NCBI GenBank assembly: GCA_022823465.1
Contig: JAJEHX010000005.1
Span: 62,001-126,000, forward strand
Direction of reading: 5' to 3'
Length of the DNA stretch: 64,000 nucleotides
Source: Candidatus Latescibacterota bacterium
GTDB lineage: Bacteria > JAAXHH01
The notes under the pieces were generated by a model. That model was not told the origin of the DNA. It saw only the letters and a list, made by a program, of their open reading frames with translations, and made no database searches. The position numbers and the translations under genes were made by a program. Below are positions 36,448 to 46,660 of this stretch, in pieces (the stretch's first letter is position 1; the number at the start of each line of letters is the position of its first letter).

Positions 36448-37953
36448 ATGGATTATAACGGTCTGCAGGTTGCGACGCTCGATGATTCGCTGGGGAAAGC
36501 CATTGTCGCGCGCGGCGGAAAACCCTTAGTCTCCGGGGCTGACGATCTGGAAGGCTTGGATACTTTTCTCGACCGCCTGGCCAGGGAAGACATCGCCGTG
36601 TTGTTACTGACGGAACCCGGGCATATCCGGGCCCTGTTCGACCGCGCGGCCGCAACCGGCCGTCTCGAGGCCCTGCTGGATTCCGTCAGGCAGGTGGCCG
36701 TTGGCTCGGCGGACCCCGCGTGCACGGATATCTGGAGAAGCCATCATCTCTCGGTCGACTTCGAGCCCGACGGGACTGGAGGAGAAGCGCTCGTAGCGGG
36801 CATGGCGCGCCTGGCCGGCTACCTGGTCAACAAGAAGCGCACCGCCGTGGACCGCGGCGTGGACACCTCATACTGGCAACGTATCGACATGCGTTGGCAT
36901 TTCGAGAGCGATCCATACGGTACCCGGGGCGAGTCCGCCTTCCTCAGAGCCTGCCGCCGTGAACCGACTGAGTATACGCCCATATGGCTTTTGCGCCAGG
37001 CCGGCCGGTACCAGCGGGCTTACCGGGAGCTCAAATCCGACCTGGATTTCCTGGACATGTGCAAGACTCCGGAACTCACGGCCGAGATCACCTTGATGGC
37101 CGTGGAACGCCTCGGTGTGGACGCCGCCATACTCTTCGCGGACATCCTTCCCCTGCTGCAACCGATGGGACTTCACCTGGAATACGTCGCCGGCCAGGGA
37201 CCGGTCATCCGCAATCCGATTCGTTCGGCCGGGGCCGTGGATCAACTCGAAGAAGCAGGACCGGAGTCCCAGCACTTCGTCTACGAGGCCATCCGCATGG
37301 CGCTGCCCGCGCTTCCGCCTCATATCCCGCTCATCGGTTTTTCCGGCGCCCCCTTCACCCTCGCCGCCTATGCCATCGAGGGACAGAGTTCCAGGGACTT
37401 CAGGCACCTCAAGACCTTCATGTATACCGATCCGGGGGCCTGGCACGCCTTCATGGCGAAGCTGGCCCGGGCCGTCACGGCGTACCTCAACGAACAGATC
37501 GAGGCAGGCGTTCATGCCGTGCAGCTCTTCGACAGCTGGGTCGGCTGCCTGTCGCCCGACGATTACCGGACTTACGTTCTGCCTCACACGGGGTACGTCT
37601 TTTCGCATCTGCGTCCCGGCGTGCCCTCGATCCATTTCGGGGTCGGGACCGGTTCCCTGCTCGGACTGATGCGTGAAGCGGGCGGGGACGTCATCGGACT
37701 GGACTGGCGCGTGGACCTGGCCGATGCGTGGCAGGGCCTGGAATATGACGTGGCCGTGCAGGGGAACCTGGATCCGCTGATCCTCTTCGCCTCGCCCGAT
37801 GTGATCCGCGAAAGCGCGGCGGCCGTCCTGCACAAGGCCGAGGGGCGGCCCGGACACATCTTCAACCTTGGTCACGGCATACTGCCCGGCACGCCGGAGG
37901 ACCACGTCATCGCGCTCGTGGACGCCGTGCATGAACTGGGAAGCGCCCGATGA
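36448..37953 (+). CDS. hemE: Uroporphyrinogen decarboxylase with an N-terminal HemD-like half domain
   Basis: A 501-residue protein, ~150 longer than usual HemE. Residues ~161-501 are a full uroporphyrinogen decarboxylase, which converts uroporphyrinogen III to coproporphyrinogen III. They contain IWLLRQAGRYQRAYREL (RQAGRY at 183-188), the catalytic Asp232 in ILFADILPLLQPMG, GFSGAPFTLAAYAIEG and QLFDSWVG. Residues ~5-125 look like the first half of uroporphyrinogen-III synthase (GLQVATLDDSLGKAIVARGG, AVLLLTEPGHIRALFDRAA, VAVGSADPACTDI). The second HemD half is missing. ATG 36448 has GGGAGAGG seven bases upstream. hemY overlaps its stop by four bases. Confidence 0.9.
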   Translation: MDYNGLQVATLDDSLGKAIVARGGKPLVSGADDLEGLDTFLDRLAREDIAVLLLTEPGHIRALFDRAAATGRLEALLDSVRQVAVGSADPACTDIWRSHHLSVDFEPDGTGGEALVAGMARLAGYLVNKKRTAVDRGVDTSYWQRIDMRWHFESDPYGTRGESAFLRACRREPTEYTPIWLLRQAGRYQRAYRELKSDLDFLDMCKTPELTAEITLMAVERLGVDAAILFADILPLLQPMGLHLEYVAGQGPVIRNPIRSAGAVDQLEEAGPESQHFVYEAIRMALPALPPHIPLIGFSGAPFTLAAYAIEGQSSRDFRHLKTFMYTDPGAWHAFMAKLARAVTAYLNEQIEAGVHAVQLFDSWVGCLSPDDYRTYVLPHTGYVFSHLRPGVPSIHFGVGTGSLLGLMREAGGDVIGLDWRVDLADAWQGLEYDVAVQGNLDPLILFASPDVIRESAAAVLHKAEGRPGHIFNLGHGILPGTPEDHVIALVDAVHELGSAR

Positions 37954-39353
37954 AGGTCGTCGTGGTCGGCGGGGGCATAGCGGGGTTGAGTGCCGCCCAC
38001 CGGCTGACGGAATCGAAGCGCCCCGGCCTGCAAGTGACGCTGCTTGAGGGAGCGGATCGATTCGGCGGGACGATACGCACTATCGAACTCGGCGGATGCC
38101 TGGTCGAGTTGGGACCGGATTCCTTCCTCTCCACCAAGCCCTGGCTGACGGACCTGGCCGGACGGCTGGGCGTTGCAGACCGGATTATCCCCACCGCAAG
38201 TACCCATCGCGGCGCCCACGTGGTCCATCGCGGCAGACTCCATCCGCTGCCAGACGGGTTCCTGATGATGGCGCCCACTCGCCTTTGGCCCATGGTGACC
38301 ACTTCCCTCTTTTCGTGGACGGGCAAGTTCCGGAGCGCCCTGGATCTGGTACTCCCGCGAGGCTGCGAGTCCGGCGATGAGAGTCTCGGCGCCTTCGTTC
38401 GAAGGCGGTTCGGCGGCGAGGTTTTGGATCGGGTCGTACAGCCGCTCATCGGTGGGATCTATGCCGGAGATCCGGACACCCTCAGCCTGAAGGCCACGAT
38501 CCCGCGTTTCCTCGAGATGGAGGCCCGTCACCGCAGTGTCATCAAAGCCATGGTTGCGCAGCGGCGCGCGGCCGCGAAGAGAGGAAACGGTTCTTCCTCC
38601 GTAAGCGGCGCGCGTTACGGAGAACTGTTCTCCTTCGACCGGGGCATGGCAACCATCGTGGAGGCCCTGCTGGCACATCTGCCGCCGGGGGTGGTGCAGA
38701 CCCACACGGAAGTCGTAGGCCTGCACCGCGAAGGGAACTTCTGGCGACTTGCCTGCGGCAATGGACGACAATTCGAGGCCGACGCCGTCATACTCGCCCT
38801 GCCGTCCCGAAGGGCCGCGGCACTGCTCCACGGCACCGATGTGGAGCTCGCCAACGAACTGGCGGCCATCCCCCACGCGTCATCGGCCGTCATGAACCTC
38901 GTGTACCGGCGTTCGGAGGTGCCTCATCCCATGGATTGCTTCGGATTCGTAGTACCCGCCATCGAGCGTCGCAACATCATGGCCTGCACCTTCAGCAGCG
39001 TCAAGTTTGTGGATCGGGCGCCGGAGGACCTTGTCCTGTTGCGTGTTTTTATTGGTGGCGCTCTTCAGCGGGAATTGCTCGAGTCGGACGATGGCGCACT
39101 GCAGCAGATGGCAGGCGAAGAGTTGCGGGATCTCATGGGCATCGAGGCCGAGCCCCTGCACTCCGTACTTTCACGCTACCCGGACGCCATGCCCCAGTAC
39201 CTGGTCGGCCATTCAGGGCGCGTAGAACGGATCGAATCGATGCTGGAGCAGTATCCGCGCCTGGCCCTGGCCGGCAACGCCTACCGCGGCGTGGGCCTGC
39301 CGGATTGCGTGCATTCCGGGGAACAGGCGGCGGAGCGGGTTCTGGGGGGATAA
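37950..39353 (+). CDS. hemY: Protoporphyrinogen/coproporphyrinogen oxidase HemY
   Basis: A 467-residue FAD-dependent oxidase that aromatises a porphyrinogen (protoporphyrinogen IX or coproporphyrinogen III) late in heme synthesis, using oxygen. The N-terminal dinucleotide motif is VVVGGGIAGLSAAHRL. GPDSFLSTKPW, VVQPLIGGIYAGDPDTLSLKA and the C-terminal LALAGNAYRGVGLPDCVHSG match the HemY/CgoX family. It starts within the hemE stop (ATGA overlap), so the two are translationally coupled. The sequence alone does not say which porphyrinogen is used. Confidence 0.93.
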   Translation: MKVVVVGGGIAGLSAAHRLTESKRPGLQVTLLEGADRFGGTIRTIELGGCLVELGPDSFLSTKPWLTDLAGRLGVADRIIPTASTHRGAHVVHRGRLHPLPDGFLMMAPTRLWPMVTTSLFSWTGKFRSALDLVLPRGCESGDESLGAFVRRRFGGEVLDRVVQPLIGGIYAGDPDTLSLKATIPRFLEMEARHRSVIKAMVAQRRAAAKRGNGSSSVSGARYGELFSFDRGMATIVEALLAHLPPGVVQTHTEVVGLHREGNFWRLACGNGRQFEADAVILALPSRRAAALLHGTDVELANELAAIPHASSAVMNLVYRRSEVPHPMDCFGFVVPAIERRNIMACTFSSVKFVDRAPEDLVLLRVFIGGALQRELLESDDGALQQMAGEELRDLMGIEAEPLHSVLSRYPDAMPQYLVGHSGRVERIESMLEQYPRLALAGNAYRGVGLPDCVHSGEQAAERVLGG

Positions 39354-39363
39354 ACGCCGGATA

Positions 39364-39406
39364 GGAAAGCCCCGCCTGCGTGTAGCGGGTTGAATCAGGG
39401 CTTTCC
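39364..39406. terminator. Bidirectional hairpin between convergent hemY and sulP
   Basis: GGAAAGCCC (39364-39372) and GGGCTTTCC (39398-39406) are perfect reverse complements. A second short stem (CCGC/GCGG) lies inside the loop. It sits between two convergent genes, so it may end transcription from both. No strong T-run is present. Confidence 0.5.
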
Positions 39407-39415
39407 GTTGACAGG

Positions 39416-41044
39416 TCAAACGGACCCTTCCCCACGCAGCAGAAGAGCCGCTGTCCTACGTGCTTCTTCCATGGTGCCAACCCGTCTTCCTTCCGGGACA
39501 AGCCGCAGTACCTTAAAGGCCGCCAGCGTACTCGAAACCGGTCCCGACAACCCCATCACGATCATTCTGGTTTCCTGCTCATCGGCAACCGTGAATAGCC
39601 GATCCAGTACTAGGGCTGCGCTGTCGTCCACATACTGGGTTTCTGAAAAATCGAAGATGACGACTTCGTGTTCCCTGATGTCCTCGCCGATAGCCGTTAC
39701 CAGTTTCCTGGATGAAGCGATGGTAAAACTGCCCCGGAGCGAAACCAGGCCCACACGGGCAGCGTGAGGGTCGGCATCGGACCGGATATCTTCCCTGGAG
39801 AAAAACTCACGGTCCAGCAAAGGCACGGAGACCACGCTGTCGAGTTCAAGGGTCTCCAACTGTCGAGCGTGGACCATGCCCGCGGCGATAAGCCCTATAG
39901 CCACAGCGGTAATCAGATCGACGAAAACCGTGAGGCCCAGCGTGAGCGCCATGACAAAGATATGTTCCCGTCGAAGGTGACGAATCCGGAATAGTAACTG
40001 CCAGTCGATGATTTTCCATCCGACCACCATCAGGATACCGGCCAGGACCGCATGAGGAACCGGTTCGACATATGCGCCCAGTCCCAGGAGAATAAACAGC
40101 AGGGCCGTGGCGCGAATCACACCCGCAACCGGCGTTCGTCCTCCGGATCGAATGTTGGTTACCGTGCTGACCGTCGCACCCGATCCCGGCAGGCCCCCGA
40201 ACAACCCCGCGACCATGTTGCCGATTCCCTGGCCTGTCAGTTCCCGATCGGGATTGTGATTCGATCCCGTAAGCGAATCCGCGATCAGGCAGGCGAGCAG
40301 GCTGTCCACGGAACCCAGCAGGGCGATGATGAGCGCCGGTTGAATGGCCTTCAGCAAGAAGGACCAGGAAGGCAACTCGAAATGCATAGCCGGCAGACCG
40401 ACGGGGATTTCACCGATGACCGGCGCGTCGCCCAGCCAGAATACGCCCATCATCGTCCCGATCAGCAACGCAAGCAATGGTGCGGGCATGTATCGGCTCA
40501 GACCGCGCGGCCAGAAGACCGCCACGACCAGTGTGACCACGGCAATGGTCACGGCGCTGAAGTTTATGCTGTTCAATGCATCGGGAAGGGACCGGATCGC
40601 GGCAAGTGCGCCGCCCGGGGCGATGGGCGTTCCGAGAAAAGGAAGGACCTGCATCAGGATAATGATGATGCCTATACCGGACATGAATCCCGATATGACC
40701 ACGTGGGGTGTGTAGACGATATAGCGGCCCAGTCGGGAAAGACCGAGTACTACCTGCAGCGCACCTGCCAGGACAACCACGATAAACGCTTCTGACAGCG
40801 TGCTCACCTGGCTGGTGACGATGATCGCCATGGCGATCGTTACGGAAGGCGCGGGACCGGAGACCACCGTCCGCGTACCGCCGAAGACCGATGCGAAAAA
40901 CCCTACAGCGATCGCACCGTACAGGCCTGCGGCCGCGCCCATGCCGGACGCAACGCCAAAGGCCAGCGCGAAGGGCAGTGATACCACGGCGGAGGTGAGT
41001 CCGCCGGTGAGATCTCCTCTGAATGTACCTGGATCATACATCAA
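39416..41044 (-). CDS. SulP-family anion transporter with a STAS domain
   Basis: A 542-residue inner-membrane transporter of the SulP/SLC26 family, which carries sulfate, bicarbonate or related anions. The N-terminal part has about 11 hydrophobic segments, with FGGTRTVVSGPAPSVTIAMA, LSRLGRYIVYTPHVVISGFMSGIG and GLPGSGATVSTVTNIRSGGRTP typical of the family. A C-terminal STAS domain begins near residue 440 (FDFSETQYVDDSAALVLDRLF). It is the third gene after phyH and a class III aminotransferase, 52 bases downstream. The transported ion is not determined. Confidence 0.93.
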   Translation of the reverse strand: MMYDPGTFRGDLTGGLTSAVVSLPFALAFGVASGMGAAAGLYGAIAVGFFASVFGGTRTVVSGPAPSVTIAMAIIVTSQVSTLSEAFIVVVLAGALQVVLGLSRLGRYIVYTPHVVISGFMSGIGIIIILMQVLPFLGTPIAPGGALAAIRSLPDALNSINFSAVTIAVVTLVVAVFWPRGLSRYMPAPLLALLIGTMMGVFWLGDAPVIGEIPVGLPAMHFELPSWSFLLKAIQPALIIALLGSVDSLLACLIADSLTGSNHNPDRELTGQGIGNMVAGLFGGLPGSGATVSTVTNIRSGGRTPVAGVIRATALLFILLGLGAYVEPVPHAVLAGILMVVGWKIIDWQLLFRIRHLRREHIFVMALTLGLTVFVDLITAVAIGLIAAGMVHARQLETLELDSVVSVPLLDREFFSREDIRSDADPHAARVGLVSLRGSFTIASSRKLVTAIGEDIREHEVVIFDFSETQYVDDSAALVLDRLFTVADEQETRMIVMGLSGPVSSTLAAFKVLRLVPEGRRVGTMEEARRTAALLLRGEGSV

Positions 41045-41096
41045 TGTAAGACATCCTTCGCAGACTTCGACGGATCATACAGCCAATTTGGGTATT

Positions 41097-42434
41097 TCAT
41101 CTCACCAGCCTTCTGAAGGGTTCCTTCTTCGGGTCGCATTCCAGCAGGTCCGCCATGCTGCCGCGGTCCAGGCCCGACTTGATCAGCGCGAAGACCTCGG
41201 CCGCGGCTTCGCCCAGTTGCCGGATATCCTTCTCCGTATGGGCCATAGTCACGCGGAAGGAGGTGGCGGTGAAGATGCCGCGGCGGGACATCTCCTGGAC
41301 GAAGAGCGTGGAGGCGATGGGGATGAGTTCCGGGTCGGGCAGATCGAAGGAGAGGGCGGGATTGTAGGAAAGACCCACGCAGGCGGCGGGCAGTCCCGTA
41401 CTCGCGAGGGCGTCGTTGATCGTCTTCTTGACCAACTCGCCCATCGAATCGAAGAAAGGTTCCGAGTTCCTACGTTTCAACTCGCGGATCGTGGTCAGCG
41501 CGGCGGCCAGTCCCACGTTGTCGCTCCAGAAGGTACTGGACACGAACATCGCGGCGGCGGGCGCCATGGCATCGCGGGACCCCACGACGGCGCCCATGGC
41601 GTATCCGTTCGACATGGCCTTGGCCAGGGTGGTTACGTCGGGCGTCACTCCGGTGAGTTCCTGGATCCCTCCGATACGCAGGCGCCAGCCGCAGGACACC
41701 TCGTCGAACACGAGCAGGGCGTCGTGTTCATGGGCGAGTCGCTTCACGGATTCAAGGTAGCCCGGGGGCGGAAGCTCCGACCGCGCGGGTTCCATCATGA
41801 CAGCGGCAACCTGCCCCTCGTACTTTTTCAACAGATCGGAGAGCATGTCCAGGTCGCCGTACGTAAAGGGTACGGCCGTGCCCGCGAGGACCCTGGGCAC
41901 GCCGATAGGCTCGATGCCCGCGAAGGGGTATTCACCGCTCTCGGGGTCGACCAGGTAGTTGGCGGACTGGTACCAGTCGTGCCAGCCGTGATAGCCGCAG
42001 AAAAGAATGATGTCCTTGCCCGTGGTGCCACGCACGATCCGGGCGGCCAGGGCACAGGTCTCGCCGCCGGCCTTGGCGTACCGTACCATCTCGGCGCTCG
42101 GGATCGTATCCACCAGTTCCTCGGCCAGCTCGATTTCGAGCGGACCGTTCAGTGTGTACATGCTGCCCCGATCGATCTGTTCCTTGACCGCCCCGTCTAC
42201 CACGTCATCGGCATGGCCCAGGATGACGGCGCTTACCGCGTTCATCATGTCCAGGTACTCGTTGCCGTCCACGTCCGTGAAACGGGCGCCCTTGGCGCGC
42301 TCGGCGTACACGGGGCTGACGCCGCTGGCGAACTGGCTTGCCCGCCGGCTGATCAACTGCGTCCAGCCGGGGATCAGTTCCCCGGCGCGTTGATACATCT
42401 TCATCGATCTTTCTACCGAACGGCCGACGGACAT
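41097..42434 (-). CDS. Class III aminotransferase (glutamate-1-semialdehyde aminomutase-like)
   Basis: A 445-residue fold-type I PLP enzyme of class III. It contains GARFTDVDGNEYLDMMNAVSAVILGH near the N-terminus, the aromatic FCGYHGWHDWYQ, the PLP Asp in ALLVFDEVSCGWR and the Schiff-base lysine in LAKAMSNGYAMGA. Overall it resembles glutamate-1-semialdehyde aminomutase more than omega-transaminases, but the host's heme genes are elsewhere. It lies 36 bases after a PhyH gene and before SulP, suggesting a catabolic or modification pathway. The substrate is unknown. Confidence 0.9.
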   Translation of the reverse strand: MSVGRSVERSMKMYQRAGELIPGWTQLISRRASQFASGVSPVYAERAKGARFTDVDGNEYLDMMNAVSAVILGHADDVVDGAVKEQIDRGSMYTLNGPLEIELAEELVDTIPSAEMVRYAKAGGETCALAARIVRGTTGKDIILFCGYHGWHDWYQSANYLVDPESGEYPFAGIEPIGVPRVLAGTAVPFTYGDLDMLSDLLKKYEGQVAAVMMEPARSELPPPGYLESVKRLAHEHDALLVFDEVSCGWRLRIGGIQELTGVTPDVTTLAKAMSNGYAMGAVVGSRDAMAPAAAMFVSSTFWSDNVGLAAALTTIRELKRRNSEPFFDSMGELVKKTINDALASTGLPAACVGLSYNPALSFDLPDPELIPIASTLFVQEMSRRGIFTATSFRVTMAHTEKDIRQLGEAAAEVFALIKSGLDRGSMADLLECDPKKEPFRRLVR

Positions 42435-42470
42435 GTCATCATCCTTTCTGTTGCGCGGTTTTCTGCCGGA

Positions 42471-43298
42471 TCAGCTGCGCGGCCTGTGCCACGGCTTGAA
42501 CAGGGCGCGCTGGTCGTCGTCCCAGCGCGCGAAAGTGGATTCGGTTACATAAGGCAGTTCATCCATGGTCGCCTGGTTCTGCGACAGCATCCAGTAGGGC
42601 CCGTATCCCACGTGGATGGTCTTTCGCACCTGGCCGGACCGGTTGGTAACACCGCCGTGACGCAGGTTTTCCGTGAACAGGATGGCGTCGCCGGCCTTGA
42701 CCTCCAGCGCGACCATGCCGGGTTCCTCGTCCGGGTCGCCGCCATAGGGGCAGGGCAGGTTCGTCTTGTGGGTTCCGGGGACGACGGAGAAAGCGCCCTG
42801 GTCCCGGGATACATCGTGTATGAAGTAAATCATGCGCACCATCATGCAGTCGATTCCGTTGGCGTTGAAACTGTAACGGTACTTCTGATTCTCGGGCCGC
42901 ATGCCGCCGTGGGAGCCCGATTGGTTGCCGCGATACCGAATCCGGATCTCCGAGTTGTTTATCGTGGCCCTGCCCTGGACGATCCCGGCGATGTATTCCA
43001 TCGTTCGCGCGTCGTTCACCAGCGTGTCGAACCGCTCGTCGGCGTTCCAGAAGTCCTCGATGATGATCGTTCTGCCTTCGGCGTTCGATCCGTCGACATG
43101 GTATCCCAGGTCGGGGTTCTGGTGGTAGTCCGGCCCCCAGGGGCTGACCTTTCGGGGTGGCGCTTCCAGGTTCCGCAACGCGTGCGCTTCCAGTTCGTCC
43201 ACGGCCGCCGCCAGCGATTTCACGGTCTGAGGATCCAGCATGTCCTCGATTACGATATAGCCCTGGCGGTCGAATTCGTAGCGTTCGGTCTCGTTCAT
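42471..43298 (-). CDS. Phytanoyl-CoA dioxygenase (PhyH)-family oxygenase
   Basis: A 275-residue Fe(II)/2-oxoglutarate oxygenase of the PhyH family. The iron ligands are the HVD in LGYHVDGSN and the distal His in NLRHGGVTNRSGQVRK, whose Arg would bind 2-oxoglutarate. The start ATG at 43298 has GAAGGAG upstream, five bases away; the longer frame crosses the intergenic promoter region. It heads the operon phyH, class III aminotransferase, sulP. PhyH enzymes hydroxylate many compounds, and the substrate is not determined. Confidence 0.9.
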   Translation of the reverse strand: MNETERYEFDRQGYIVIEDMLDPQTVKSLAAAVDELEAHALRNLEAPPRKVSPWGPDYHQNPDLGYHVDGSNAEGRTIIIEDFWNADERFDTLVNDARTMEYIAGIVQGRATINNSEIRIRYRGNQSGSHGGMRPENQKYRYSFNANGIDCMMVRMIYFIHDVSRDQGAFSVVPGTHKTNLPCPYGGDPDEEPGMVALEVKAGDAILFTENLRHGGVTNRSGQVRKTIHVGYGPYWMLSQNQATMDELPYVTESTFARWDDDQRALFKPWHRPRS

Positions 43299-43462
43299 GC
43301 TGACTCCTTCACTACCGGTTTCCCGGCGCGGGATTTCGTTCGTCCGATCCACGGATTGAATACCCGTCTCGCCCTGCATGCCCGGGAGTGTTTTCGAAAC
43401 TCCGACAGGAACCGGGCCGCGCCATGCGTATACGTCAGGCGCCCACGCCGGACCCTGCATTG

Positions 43463-43491
43463 AAAATAACGTGGCGGCCAACCCTTGACAA
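43463..43491 (-). promoter_or_regulatory. Predicted sigma70 promoter of the phyH operon
   Basis: On the minus strand TTGTCA (43491-43486), 17 bases, TATTTT (43468-43463). It would give a leader of about 160 bases. Confidence 0.45.
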
Positions 43492-43549
43492 CATGCACGT
43501 GGAACGAACAGGGTATTTCGTTGTGAAGGTCTTTGCTGAGAAGCGGAGA

Positions 43550-43581
43550 TTTGACGGGAATAGGCTTTGACGGGAACAGGC
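43550..43581. repeat. 16-bp tandem repeat duplicating the -35 region of pntAA
   Basis: TTTGACGGGAATAGGC (43550-43565) and TTTGACGGGAACAGGC (43566-43581) differ at one base. Each carries TTGACG, but only the second is spaced 17 bases from a TATATA box. Confidence 0.8.
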
Positions 43582-43595
43582 TTAGTCCTTATATA
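43567..43595 (+). promoter_or_regulatory. Predicted sigma70 promoter of the pnt operon
   Basis: TTGACG (43567-43572), 17 bases, TATATA (43590-43595). The leader would be about 125 bases to ATG 43726. It supports the shorter model of pntAA. Confidence 0.6.
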
Positions 43596-43725
43596 TGAGT
43601 TTTGGCCGGTCATGACCCGTCGGCGTTTACCCGGTGCATCAAACCGAAAACACGGTGCGGGCAGGCGAACTGTCGCCACGAAGCAACCGATACTTCCTGA
43701 TTCATCCATCCATCCGGAGGTCGCC

Positions 43726-44883
43726 ATGACCATCGGCGTCCCTGCCGAAAACAGTCCTGGGGAACGTCGCGTATCCATCGTTCCCGCCGGGGTTGCCGCC
43801 CTGGTAAAGGCGGGATGCGCCGTCCAGGTCTCCGCCGGCGCGGGCCGGGAGGCCGGTATCGGCGATGCGGCATACGAAGAGGCCGGTGCCCGGATCGTCG
43901 CCGATCGTGACGCCATCTTCGCCGAAGCCGACGCCATCGTGCAGGTCAGAGGCGGAGGCGCGAATCCCGAATCCGGCGCGGCCGACGTCGAACGGATACG
44001 CGAAGGCCAGTTGCTGGTCGGCTTCCTGGAGCCGCTGTCCGCCCCTGCGGAGATCAAGGCGCTCTCCGACAGGCGCGCGACGGCCTGCGCCATGGAGTTC
44101 ATCCCGCGGACCTCAAGGGCGCAGAGCATGGACGCCCTGTCCTCCCAGGCCAATATCGGGGGATACAAGGCCGCGCTCATGGCCGCCGAATACCTGCCGA
44201 AACTGTTCCCCATGATGATGACGGCGGCCGGCACGATTACGCCCGCCCATGTTTTCGTGGTCGGCGTAGGCGTGGCGGGACTTCAGGCTATCGCCACCTG
44301 TAAGCGCCTGGGCGCCGTGATCCAGGCATACGACGTGCGTCCGGCTGTCAAGGAACAGGTCCAGAGTGTCGGAGCCCGTTTCGTGGAACTGGAACTGGAC
44401 ACCGCGGATTCGGAGGGATCGGGCGGATACGCCCAGGCCATGGACGAACAGTTCTACGCCAAACAACGGGAGATGATGGCCCGGGTCGTCGCGGAAAACG
44501 ACGTGGTGATCACCACGGCCGCCGTACCCGGAAAGCCGGCGCCCGTACTGGTGACCGAAGACATGGTAAAGAGTATGCGTCCCGGTTCGGTCGTGATCGA
44601 CCTGGCCGCCGAACGCGGTGGGAATTGCGAGATAACCGAACCCGGGAAGACCGTGGTCAGGCACGGAGTGACCCTGGTGGGCGAGGTGAACATTCCTTCC
44701 ACCGTGCCCTTCCACGCCAGCCAGATGTATTCCAACAATATCGTGAATTTCCTGAAGCTGATGATCAACGACGGCAACCTGGACACGGGCGTCGACGATG
44801 ACATCGTGCAGGGCGCGACCGTAACCCGCAATGGCGAGATCGTCAACGAGCAGGTGAGCGCCCTGCTTGCCGGCTCGGCATGA
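43726..44883 (+). CDS. pntAA: NAD(P) transhydrogenase alpha subunit 1, PntAA
   Basis: A 385-residue cytoplasmic NAD(H)-binding subunit of the proton-translocating transhydrogenase, which drives NADH + NADP+ to NADPH with the proton gradient. It begins MTIGVPAENSPGERRVSIVP and has the NAD Rossmann motif VFVVGVGVAGLQAIATCKRLGA. The DIRPAV-like YDVRPAVKEQVQSVGARFVEL and RPGSVVIDLAAERGGNCE also match. ATG 43726 has GGAGG six bases upstream. The alpha part is split into two genes as in alphaproteobacteria and others. Confidence 0.96.
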   Translation: MTIGVPAENSPGERRVSIVPAGVAALVKAGCAVQVSAGAGREAGIGDAAYEEAGARIVADRDAIFAEADAIVQVRGGGANPESGAADVERIREGQLLVGFLEPLSAPAEIKALSDRRATACAMEFIPRTSRAQSMDALSSQANIGGYKAALMAAEYLPKLFPMMMTAAGTITPAHVFVVGVGVAGLQAIATCKRLGAVIQAYDVRPAVKEQVQSVGARFVELELDTADSEGSGGYAQAMDEQFYAKQREMMARVVAENDVVITTAAVPGKPAPVLVTEDMVKSMRPGSVVIDLAAERGGNCEITEPGKTVVRHGVTLVGEVNIPSTVPFHASQMYSNNIVNFLKLMINDGNLDTGVDDDIVQGATVTRNGEIVNEQVSALLAGSA

Positions 44884-44919
44884 CATCGACGCGTCAACGA
44901 AGGCAGCGAGGAGTTACAC

Positions 44920-45201
44920 ATGGGTGAAACCATTGCCATCCTGACCATTTTCGTCCTGGCGGTGTTCGTCGGATTCGAGGTCATCACCAAGGTCCCGCCC
45001 ATACTCCACACGCCGCTCATGTCCGGTTCGAACGCCATTTCGGGCATTACGATCATCGGCGCCATACTTTCTGCCGGCTCCCAGTTCACGACGCTGACCA
45101 CGGTCCTCGGCTTTGCCGCGGTGGTCTTCGCCACCATAAACGTGGTCGGCGGCTACCTGGTGACCAACCGCATGCTGGCGATGTTCAAGAGAAAGGAGTA
45201 A
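44920..45201 (+). CDS. pntAB: NAD(P) transhydrogenase alpha subunit 2, PntAB
   Basis: A 93-residue membrane subunit that supplies part of the proton channel. It has three hydrophobic segments, with the characteristic FEVITKVPPILHTPLMSGSNAISG. It lies between pntAA (36 bases) and pntB (4 bases), with GAGGAG before the ATG. The C-terminus LAMFKRKE is the usual basic tail. Confidence 0.96.
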   Translation: MGETIAILTIFVLAVFVGFEVITKVPPILHTPLMSGSNAISGITIIGAILSAGSQFTTLTTVLGFAAVVFATINVVGGYLVTNRMLAMFKRKE

Positions 45202-45205
45202 GCGG

Positions 45206-46606
<1,401 letters not shown>

Positions 46607-46660
46607 TCGCGGTACACCGGGAATGATGGAATCGGCGACATCTACTGGAAGGATCCCCCG

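Larger units (their letters stand above)
43299..43725. other. Divergent intergenic region, phyH and pntAA
   Basis: 427 bases with no credible coding sequence. It holds a minus-strand promoter (43463-43491), a plus-strand promoter (43567-43595) and a 16-bp tandem repeat overlapping the latter (43550-43581). I see no other RNA gene or repeat. Confidence 0.55.
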
